Shown piece by piece: positions 23,760 through 29,624 of a DNA stretch of 29,624 nt. Both the position numbers and the translations under genes were made by a program. The stretch covers positions 1 to 29,624 of the forward strand of contig CABIXF010000048.1 in NCBI GenBank assembly GCA_902362595.1, written 5' to 3'. Below the pieces are notes generated by a model. That model saw only the letters and a program-made list of their open reading frames with translations. It ran no database searches and had not been told where the DNA came from. The DNA comes from Bacteroidaceae bacterium. GTDB lineage: Bacteria; Bacteroidota; Bacteroidia; Bacteroidales; Bacteroidaceae. Numbering within the stretch: the stretch's first letter is position 1; each line of letters begins with the position of its first letter.

Positions 23760-25649
23760 ATGAAAAGAAACTATATAATCCCCGCAATGGCATCGTTGCT
23801 TATGTTAGGTGCTTGCGATTATAATGAAGATAACTTTGAGGGACTGGACAAAATGACCCGCCCTACCAATGTCTTTAAGAAAGACTATACTCTGACGGAT
23901 GCAGATTATGCAACAATTGCCAACAACAGTACCAACAAGGCGCTTGCCGAAGCTGCCGGCCTTTCCGGCGAACTGTCGGCACTGAAGACCTCATTGACCT
24001 TTACCGATGAATTGCCGGGCACGGAATATATTCCTGCTTTTCTGGCAGCTACCTGGTATACGGGGGATGACGGTTCTGCAATCAAGGTTACTTATAACCA
24101 GCGGAGAGCATCTACTGCTACGGAGAAAGCGCTTAATGCAGCCTCTATCTATAGTGTCAGCAATGAGGACTATGAAACGGCATGGGAGGGTGCCAAGAAT
24201 ACCTTCTTTACTCCCACAGAAAGTGCTTCCAAGCATGTGCCGGGTATCTTGAAAACGAAGTATCCGGAAGCAGCCAATGGGGACATGGTATTGGTGGACT
24301 ACAATTATTCGGAACAGGAACCGAGCGGGGACGCTCCGGCTTTGAGCGAGGGCTTCGACGGACAGACGAACGGTGAGAATGTGGCCATTGACGGATGGCA
24401 CAACGTGACGACCATAGGTACGTATGCCTGGCAGGCCAAATCGTACAGTGGTAATCTCTACATACAGCAGAGTGCTTACAAGCATGACGGTGAGTTGGAA
24501 TCTTATATGATTACGCCGGCTGTGTCCATCGAATCGGGCATGAAACTTACTTTTGATGCTTGTTATGGAAATTACAAGGCAGAGGGTGGCCGTCTGTCAG
24601 TGCTCTACAGTGAGAATCTGTCAGATTTTACGAAAGAAGCCATTGATGCCGCTACGTGGACAGATATCACGTCTGCCGTGAATATACCGGTTCCCGATGG
24701 AACTTATGGTACATTGGCTAATGTATGTGACTATGATCTTTCTACCTTGGCCGGCAAGAAAGTTTATTTTGCATTCCGTTACAACGGCAATTCAAACAAT
24801 GCTACGACTACTGTGCAACTTGACAATGTGGTAGTGAAGAAGGCGGCAGGAACCAGCGATTTGAAATCGACTCAAGTGAGTGACCTCTTCCAATTCAATG
24901 GAACCGATTGGAAACTGTTTACCGGCGCTCTTTCTTTGGATGCGGCAGACTATAAGGCTATGGGCAGCAACTATGGAAACTTGGACAGCTCCATGGCCCC
25001 CGACAATTATTTGCCTGTTTACCTGTCACAGCGTTATCCTTATGCACAGGAAGAAGATCAGTATACGGTGGCCTACAAATACTATGACGGAAAGAGTAAC
25101 AGTGTGAAATGTGCTACTTATATGATGCAGGCTGGCAAATGGGCCACTACTACAGTGCAGGTACTCACTAATCAGTTTGTGCTGACAAATGGCAAGTGGA
25201 ACTATGACCCCAGCACGGTAATTGATTTGCCGGTAGAGAAGGGAAATGCTGAAGTTTCTGCCTTCTATCAGGCAATCACGGACTGGGTAAAGGAAAATCA
25301 TCCTGAATATGTCACAGGGTATGGCAACAATGATTATTACTATGGTGGCTCAGCTTATCAGAATAATTTTGACTTCCGTGTGAGTGCATGGAAAGGCCAG
25401 GGTACTTACAATGACATGAGTGATGCCGACATTGAGAAACTGATGTGGGAGCGTCTGCCGGAAGCTTTCCCGCACGCGTTGGAAGCTCTTTACGGTTCTG
25501 TCACTCCGGTAGACGGTATCGATGTGATTTACACGATTAATTTTGGAATTTACGATGGTAGTGCGACGGTAACCTGGACGATTCAGTACAAGGTGGTGGC
25601 TGCCGGTAAATTTGAATATGTGGCTGAATCCTTGAAGAAAGTAGAATAA
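23760..25649 (+). CDS. Choice-of-anchor-J-domain surface lipoprotein paired with TonB receptor
   Basis: Lipoprotein of 629 aa from ATG 23760 (an in-frame TTG at 23748 would disrupt the signal peptide). Lipobox LGAC with C19, followed by DYNEDNFEG, an acidic stretch compatible with the Bacteroidetes lipoprotein export signal, so surface exposure is likely. A choice-of-anchor-J/DUF5017-like jelly-roll domain spans about 195-362: LSEGFDGQTN, DGWHNVT, ESYMITPAVSIESGMKLTFD, KKVYFAFRYNG and TVQLDNVVVKK. Flanking it are repeated blocks of the type 'DY...yiP.fL...Yp.a..gd...V.Y.Y', two before and one after. It forms an operon with the TonB receptor 21 nt upstream and ends in terminator 25689-25730. 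Probable role is ligand capture for that receptor (inference). Confidence 0.85.
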   Translation: MKRNYIIPAMASLLMLGACDYNEDNFEGLDKMTRPTNVFKKDYTLTDADYATIANNSTNKALAEAAGLSGELSALKTSLTFTDELPGTEYIPAFLAATWYTGDDGSAIKVTYNQRRASTATEKALNAASIYSVSNEDYETAWEGAKNTFFTPTESASKHVPGILKTKYPEAANGDMVLVDYNYSEQEPSGDAPALSEGFDGQTNGENVAIDGWHNVTTIGTYAWQAKSYSGNLYIQQSAYKHDGELESYMITPAVSIESGMKLTFDACYGNYKAEGGRLSVLYSENLSDFTKEAIDAATWTDITSAVNIPVPDGTYGTLANVCDYDLSTLAGKKVYFAFRYNGNSNNATTTVQLDNVVVKKAAGTSDLKSTQVSDLFQFNGTDWKLFTGALSLDAADYKAMGSNYGNLDSSMAPDNYLPVYLSQRYPYAQEEDQYTVAYKYYDGKSNSVKCATYMMQAGKWATTTVQVLTNQFVLTNGKWNYDPSTVIDLPVEKGNAEVSAFYQAITDWVKENHPEYVTGYGNNDYYYGGSAYQNNFDFRVSAWKGQGTYNDMSDADIEKLMWERLPEAFPHALEALYGSVTPVDGIDVIYTINFGIYDGSATVTWTIQYKVVAAGKFEYVAESLKKVE

Positions 25650-25688
25650 AACGTGAGTATGATATAAAATCAGAAAAATGATAAGTTG

Positions 25689-25730
25689 CCCGTCATTGAG
25701 TCCAATGGTATCAATGGCGGGTTTCTTTTT
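25689..25730 (+). terminator. Rho-independent terminator of the receptor/anchor-J operon
   Basis: Stem CCCGTCATTGA (25689-25699) with TCAATGGCGGG (25711-25721), including one G-T pair, followed by TTTCTTTTT. It lies 39 nt after the stop codon. The segment 25650-25730 is closely similar to the minus strand of 31-110. Confidence 0.9.
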
Positions 25731-25850
25731 GAAGAAACAATGGGCCGTGATAGCCGAACGAGGAAGATTGCGATCAATCTGGTGGTTGCTGTGTCTTTTC
25801 TCCGGTAGGGGAAAAAAGTGAAGTGCGTAAGTTTACTTTTTCTTACTCTG

Positions 25851-26150
25851 TCAGTAATCATCCTCCCCGTTAGGGAATAGCGCTCTGCGTTCTGCTGCTG
25901 CATCGAAAAACTCATACTCGTCTTTCACCTTGGCTATCAGTTGAAGAATGTTGGTTATCAGTTTACGTTCCGAACTGCGTGCTGCGGGCAGGTAGTCCTC
26001 TAAGTCCTGTTCCATCGTGCAGACTTCTTCTTCAAATTCGTTAATGTCGAAACTTTCGTCTTCCAGCAGGTCATTGTCCAGCGCATTCTCCATGCGCTTT
26101 TTTAGTTCCAGTAAGTCATCTCTGTTCATTGTCATCATATTTTGTGCCAT
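25851..26150 (-). CDS. Small acidic protein of unknown function
   Basis: Not recognised. It encodes 99 aa with 27 Asp/Glu against 11 Lys/Arg, no signal peptide and no membrane segment, so it should be cytoplasmic. The sequence is helix-prone: NRDDLLELKKRMENALDNDL and RKLITNILQLIAKVKDEYEF could form a short coiled coil or helical hairpin. Several in-frame ATGs are possible (residues 1, 5, 6, 8). A TATCTTTA box immediately upstream of the first ATG would place transcription start near or inside the first codons, favouring residue 5-8 (about 26129-26138) if that box is the promoter. It lies alone between the terminator of the receptor operon and an A+T-rich spacer. Codon use resembles the left part of the window more than the protease to its right. 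Confidence 0.75.
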   Translation of the reverse strand: MAQNMMTMNRDDLLELKKRMENALDNDLLEDESFDINEFEEEVCTMEQDLEDYLPAARSSERKLITNILQLIAKVKDEYEFFDAAAERRALFPNGEDDY

Positions 26151-26229
26151 AAAGATAAGAAGATTATTCTTATGTTGTAAAACTTTTTAGTGTCTTACTG
26201 GCTAGGAGGATAAATCCTTATAGGGGTCT

Positions 26230-26296
26230 AATTCCTATGAAACAAATTCTTTAACATAGCGTAATTATTAGTGTTCACTAAAAAATCATAGGAATT
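26230..26296. repeat. 11-bp inverted repeat flanking 45 nt
   Basis: AATTCCTATGA (26230-26240) and TCATAGGAATT (26286-26296) are perfect inverted repeats in the A+T-rich gene-free stretch 26151-26426. The enclosed 45 nt show no promoter consensus and no frame. Confidence 0.7.
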
Positions 26297-26346
26297 CTTT
26301 ACTCAATATAGCTATCTGTCTCATATATTAAAATCTGTTTTAAATT

Positions 26347-26366
26347 ATTTATAATCGATTATAAAT
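26347..26366. repeat. 20-bp perfect palindrome
   Basis: ATTTATAATCGATTATAAAT is perfectly self-complementary, 60 nt beyond the 3' end of the aspartic protease gene. It could be a regulator-binding site or a chance A+T-rich palindrome; there is no T run to make it a terminator. Confidence 0.7.
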
Positions 26367-26426
26367 TAATAGGCTAATTGGGGTATTCTATATTTTGAAA
26401 TTCTTTCTTACTTGCAAAATCTACTC

Positions 26427-27752
26427 TTATTCAAATGTCGTTAATACAAAATTAACCATATTGAATCGTATTTTCCCAAAAAGCATCAGTGATTTTAGCC
26501 CTAAATTGCATTGATAAGAATATAATATACCACCTGTATTCTTTTCCAATAAAACTACCATTTCAGGTACAGATAATTGATTATTCCCTAATTCAAGTTC
26601 TATGTTTTGTATTCGATAACACTCCGATATATGTACACCTCCAATTCCTGCACCTCTGATAGTATCTAATTTACAATGAGTAGTGATGTATTCTTTGTTA
26701 TTCTCAAAGAATCTTTTGTCTAACGAACCATAGGAAGCATCACCGGTATCAATGTTCATTAACATTTTATTGCCTTGTACGATACCCTTGCTCAATAAAT
26801 TCATACTGGATGAAAAACACATATTTGGGAACACTTGACTTCGTTTAGGAGCGACTGATGGAATTGTAATTTTATGATTAACAAAATCAATGGTCAGGTC
26901 TTTGAGTTGTAACATCAGTTCGCTACCGACAACAATATTGAAACAATCAATATATTTGTCTGCCTCTTCGTTGTTGGTTGTTATATTTATGACATAAAAA
27001 GGAACATCTGTAATAATCATATCTCCAATTTTTAATTCCTTTGCTATTGCGTAGTTCCCATTTTGTATACCTACTCCCCCAACAGTACTTGATGCTTCAA
27101 GTGGAATTAAATTATATTTAAGGGCTAATGATTTTGAAATAATATTTACTCCTGCTCCTGTGTCAAAAGTAATATCAGCTTCAACTCCATTGATATAACT
27201 GTCTCTTAGATGTATTAATACCGAATTATTCTTTTCTGGACCAACAGGTACAATCTCAAATGGAATAGTTCCTGCCGAATTTTCAAATGTGATTTTATAT
27301 GGATTGTATTTAGATAATGCTTCGTATTGATTGATAAATTGCTGAACACCTACAATGGTTGTACTATCAAGATGAGTGCGTATTGAGTCAAGAGTTGAAG
27401 ATAACATTTTTGCAGCAGCCTTATTATCTCCAATCCTGCTTAAGTCCATTGCAAACATCATAGAAGAATTGAGTAGATTGCCAAGATCAAGATTTTCTGA
27501 CTGAGTGTTGAATAATTCCGTAAACGCAGGAATAGAAACATCCGGACGATTTAGCCTATTTCCTATAAGGCAACGAGAATATATTTCAAAAAAATCGCTG
27601 ATTGAATCTCTGGGTTCTGTTTGATATAAAGAATCCAATGCAAACCAGTCTGAATTATTCATTGCATCGGCTATTTTTTCATCTGAACTTTGACTATATC
27701 CCAATGAAAACGAACCTAAACATATCCATAATGTAAGAATGAGTTTCTTCAT
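26427..27752 (-). CDS. Retropepsin-like aspartic protease with two DTG motifs
   Basis: Exported protein of 441 aa; signal peptide MKKLILTLWICLGSFSLGYS. Residues 25-165 are helical, TPR-like (DWFALDSLYQTEPRDSISDF and similar). Two clan-AA aspartic protease segments follow: ADITFDTGAGVNIISKSLAL with catalytic D197 and KMLMNIDTGDASYGSLDKRF with D335, 138 residues apart. Each is followed by a hydrophobic strand, the pattern of the retropepsin-like family (Asp_protease_2 type). Having two DTG blocks in one chain means it can build a pepsin-like bilobal active site without dimerising. Probably periplasmic; substrate unknown. It is 58 nt downstream of the BACON/LRR gene on the same strand and possibly co-transcribed. 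Sampled DNA here is about one third G+C, lower than the first operon (about half), hinting at separate ancestry. Confidence 0.85.
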   Translation of the reverse strand: MKKLILTLWICLGSFSLGYSQSSDEKIADAMNNSDWFALDSLYQTEPRDSISDFFEIYSRCLIGNRLNRPDVSIPAFTELFNTQSENLDLGNLLNSSMMFAMDLSRIGDNKAAAKMLSSTLDSIRTHLDSTTIVGVQQFINQYEALSKYNPYKITFENSAGTIPFEIVPVGPEKNNSVLIHLRDSYINGVEADITFDTGAGVNIISKSLALKYNLIPLEASSTVGGVGIQNGNYAIAKELKIGDMIITDVPFYVINITTNNEEADKYIDCFNIVVGSELMLQLKDLTIDFVNHKITIPSVAPKRSQVFPNMCFSSSMNLLSKGIVQGNKMLMNIDTGDASYGSLDKRFFENNKEYITTHCKLDTIRGAGIGGVHISECYRIQNIELELGNNQLSVPEMVVLLEKNTGGILYSYQCNLGLKSLMLFGKIRFNMVNFVLTTFE

Positions 27753-27810
27753 AATCTGTTGTATTATTGTTTAACATTGTCACAACTCTCTTTGTTAGGA
27801 TCTATCCTAT

Positions 27811-29211
27811 CTATTCTTCAACTATTTCTTTGAAATTACTCCAATTACGAGTGTTTCTATATAAGTCAGCAGTTCCTTTGGGCACAAAAAGAGCGCATTC
27901 TTCTGTGTTAGGAACAATCCTTACCGTAAGAGGTTCTTGCCATTTAAGATGCAAACGTGAAACAGAACATCCAAGAAATGCTTCACTGGAAATGGTCATT
28001 ACAGTCATGGGAATGGTTAAATCCTTCAATAAAGACCCGGTCGTAAAAGCCTGATTCCCTATTGACGAAAGGTTTGAATCATCATTGATTTGTATATCTT
28101 CCATTCTCAAACAATCATAGAATGCCTTGCTATTGATTTCCTCCACTGAATTGGGTATTTGAACCTTATTTAGGTTTTTACACCCTTTGAAAGCTGACAT
28201 CCCGATGATTTTCAGTCCTTCAGGAAGGATTATTTCTTTGAGATTAACCGCATTTGTAAATACATCGGAAGGAATTTCTCCATATAAGAAAATGTCTTCA
28301 TACCTCTTTGACGGATTCCAACCGTAATACTCGAATGGATTTTTATCACCGGCAACAATTGTACATTCTGAGAGGTCAATGCTTACAGGATTTTGTGCAT
28401 AGCTATTTTCCTGATTTGATAATAAACTTTTTATGACCGGAAAATCGAGACCATTGACCGGGCCGATAATCTTAAGAGAACGTATGCGGTTTAGGTTGCT
28501 GGCTTCATTTCCTAAAAGAACCTGAAGGCTTCCCGGCTTTTCAACTGATATTTCCACATTTTCGCCCAATGAAGCTGGCTCTTGAATAATGCAAGGACCA
28601 CAATTATCAACAGCCGATTGGTTATTGATTTTAAAATCCAAAGACGCAATTCGTCCTAATCCATCGTTTTTTTCAAAGGTCAAGGTTATAATGTATTCAT
28701 TATCATTGGCAGCTGTAACTTTTTCTACCTTTATCCAATCCGTGTTTTCAGGGTATATCTCGGCAACTGGAAGAGAGCCGGCTTGTACCTTGACGCTCAT
28801 TTCTCCTTTCCCATTATGAAGATAGTAGCAATTATTTTCAGGGACAACGCGGGGAATACCTTCTTGCGTAATGTGAATAATGGTTGTTTCGCCTTTGGAG
28901 CTAACAACCACAATGCCCTGCCGGGACGAAATGTCGGGATTTTCCGAAATGTTAACACGTAATTCTCCATTGCCGTCAATGAGTGAAATGGAAGTATCAA
29001 TCCATGCCTCGTCTGACGAGACCGAAATATCGGAACTCTTTGTTGTGAATTTCAGGACGGTTTCTGTCTTGTCGGAGGTAAAACTAATTCCCTCTTTTAT
29101 CAGTGCCAAAGCATCCTGAGACCACGAAATCTTTTCAAACTCTTCATCATGGCAACTTGACATGAATGCAGAAAGCACAATACTCAATAAATAAAATGTT
29201 ATTTGTCTCAT
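27811..29211 (-). CDS. BACON and BspA-type leucine-rich repeat surface lipoprotein
   Basis: Lipoprotein of 466 aa: lipobox MSSC (C20) followed by HDEEFE, an acidic start compatible with surface export. Residues about 40-118 form a BACON domain (FTTKSSDISVSSDEAWIDTS, then GIVVVSSKGETTIIHITQEG, ending in the typical 'TQ.G'). Residues 120-212 look like a second BACON-like domain (YPENTDWIKVEKVT, CIIQEPAS). Residues about 320-450 carry BspA-type LRRs (LRR_5): LKEIILPEGLKIIGMSAFKG, CKNLNKVQIPNSVEEINSKA and further copies, closing with CALFVPKGTADLYRNTRNW, the usual C-terminal cap. Such proteins bind host matrix, mucin or other cells; no catalytic motif is visible. It lies between a truncated receptor fragment and the aspartic protease on the same strand. 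Confidence 0.9.
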   Translation of the reverse strand: MRQITFYLLSIVLSAFMSSCHDEEFEKISWSQDALALIKEGISFTSDKTETVLKFTTKSSDISVSSDEAWIDTSISLIDGNGELRVNISENPDISSRQGIVVVSSKGETTIIHITQEGIPRVVPENNCYYLHNGKGEMSVKVQAGSLPVAEIYPENTDWIKVEKVTAANDNEYIITLTFEKNDGLGRIASLDFKINNQSAVDNCGPCIIQEPASLGENVEISVEKPGSLQVLLGNEASNLNRIRSLKIIGPVNGLDFPVIKSLLSNQENSYAQNPVSIDLSECTIVAGDKNPFEYYGWNPSKRYEDIFLYGEIPSDVFTNAVNLKEIILPEGLKIIGMSAFKGCKNLNKVQIPNSVEEINSKAFYDCLRMEDIQINDDSNLSSIGNQAFTTGSLLKDLTIPMTVMTISSEAFLGCSVSRLHLKWQEPLTVRIVPNTEECALFVPKGTADLYRNTRNWSNFKEIVEE

Positions 29212-29291
29212 ATATTAATTAGCCTTAATGTTATTTATTCGTTTGACAATAAAAAAGTGGACGAGCTATTGAAATTTTTACTGTACTTACA

Positions 29292-29519
29292 TTAAATCTC
29301 AGTTGAATACATTTTCACTTTGTTTTCCGTCGAAAAATAAAATATTCCATTTTCATCGCTTGTACAACCTGCTATAATCGTGCTGTCTGCAGCTTGACAT
29401 AAGACGACATTGGCAAATACGATACTTTGTCCATCACTATCTACCACTGTACCTGTAATGGATTGTGCCCAACTGAATATAGGTGTGAGCATAAGGATAC
29501 AAACTAAATACTTTTTCAT
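29292..29519 (-). pseudogene. Truncated TonB-receptor-type N-terminus (carboxypeptidase-regulatory-like domain only)
   Basis: Encodes 75 aa: signal peptide MKKYLVCILMLTPIFSWAQ then SITGTVVDSDGQSIVFANVV and ADSTIIAGCTSDENGIFYFS, which is the start of the regulatory-like beta domain of outer-membrane beta-barrel/TonB-receptor proteins normally about 700-800 aa long. It stops after NKVKMYSTEI, and no continuation of the domain or barrel is visible in any frame in the 80 nt before the next gene. The rest appears deleted. It still has a good upstream promoter (TTTG, 21 nt, TATATTTG), so a short secreted peptide may be made. Alternatively it could be a real miniature protein, but the domain is cut mid-fold. 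Confidence 0.7.
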
Positions 29520-29551
29520 TTCTATTGATCCTTAATTCCGCAACACTATTA

Positions 29552-29584
29552 CAAATATAACTTTTTAAGTACCTGAGCAACAAA
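29552..29584 (-). promoter_or_regulatory. Promoter upstream of the truncated receptor fragment
   Basis: On the minus strand TTTG (29584-29581), a 21-nt spacer and TATATTTG (29559-29552) match both halves of the Bacteroides promoter consensus exactly. The start codon at 29519 is 32 nt downstream of the -7 box. The best full promoter match found in this window. Confidence 0.65.
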
Positions 29585-29596
29585 AAGTTGCTCAGG
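29572..29596. repeat. Perfect 10-bp inverted repeat overlapping the -33 element
   Basis: CCTGAGCAAC (29572-29581), AAAAA loop, GTTGCTCAGG (29587-29596). The minus-strand TTTG of the promoter lies in its loop and arm. There is no T run directly after the stem on the minus strand; on the plus strand only ATTTTG follows, so it is either a weak terminator of the plus strand or an operator. Confidence 0.7.
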
Positions 29597-29624
29597 ATTT
29601 TGCCATGTCAGATTTTTCACCTAT

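Overview
The window looks like a chromosome segment from a gut-type Bacteroidales (Bacteroides/Phocaeicola). Supporting signs are two outer-membrane uptake loci with SusC/TonB-dependent receptors, a SusD lipoprotein, BACON and BspA-type leucine-rich repeat domains, many lipoproteins with Bacteroidetes-style lipoboxes, few Shine-Dalgarno sequences, and promoter motifs fitting the Bacteroides TTTG / TAnnTTTG consensus. No rRNA, tRNA, CRISPR array or intact mobile element was recognised.

Layout. (1) 208-13641 (+): nine tightly packed genes (gaps of 8-18 nt), almost certainly one operon: SusC-like receptor, SusD-like lipoprotein, Mx1-type zinc-peptidase homologue, DUF4302 lipoprotein, DUF4843-position lipoprotein, DUF4856 lipoprotein, imelysin-family lipoprotein, FecA-like TonB receptor, and a fatty acid hydroxylase/sterol desaturase membrane protein. 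It ends at a strong terminator (13664-13703). (2) 13810-16003 (+): an unrecognised lipoprotein overlapping a PagL-type lipid A deacylase. (3) 16028-16600 (-): thiol peroxidase with a signal peptide. (4) 16601-16992: intergenic region with four palindromes at an exact 22-bp period. (5) 16993-18675 (+): lipoprotein joining a fimbrillin-like N-terminus to an IdeS/Mac-type cysteine protease domain. (6) 18866-20767 (-): TlpA-like thioredoxin protein, divergent from (7) 21000-25649 (+): a TonB-dependent receptor plus a choice-of-anchor-J lipoprotein. (8) 25851-29519 (-): a more A+T-rich part with a small acidic protein, a two-motif retropepsin-like protease, a BACON/LRR lipoprotein and a truncated TonB-receptor N-terminus.

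The best candidate for an undescribed system is the first operon. It joins a SusCD import module to an imelysin/DUF4856/FecA module of the type linked to iron uptake. In two of its members the metal-site signature is lost: HExxH reads FAFAK in the Mx1 homologue, and imelysin GxHxxE reads GYAALD. My inference is that the operon binds and imports an iron- or metal-bearing ligand (chelate, heme or peptide), using former enzymes as surface binding proteins, with the terminal hydroxylase modifying a lipid or the ligand. The substrate cannot be read from sequence. The second candidate is the fimbrillin/IdeS-like protease, a possible immunoglobulin- or glycoprotein-cleaving surface enzyme.
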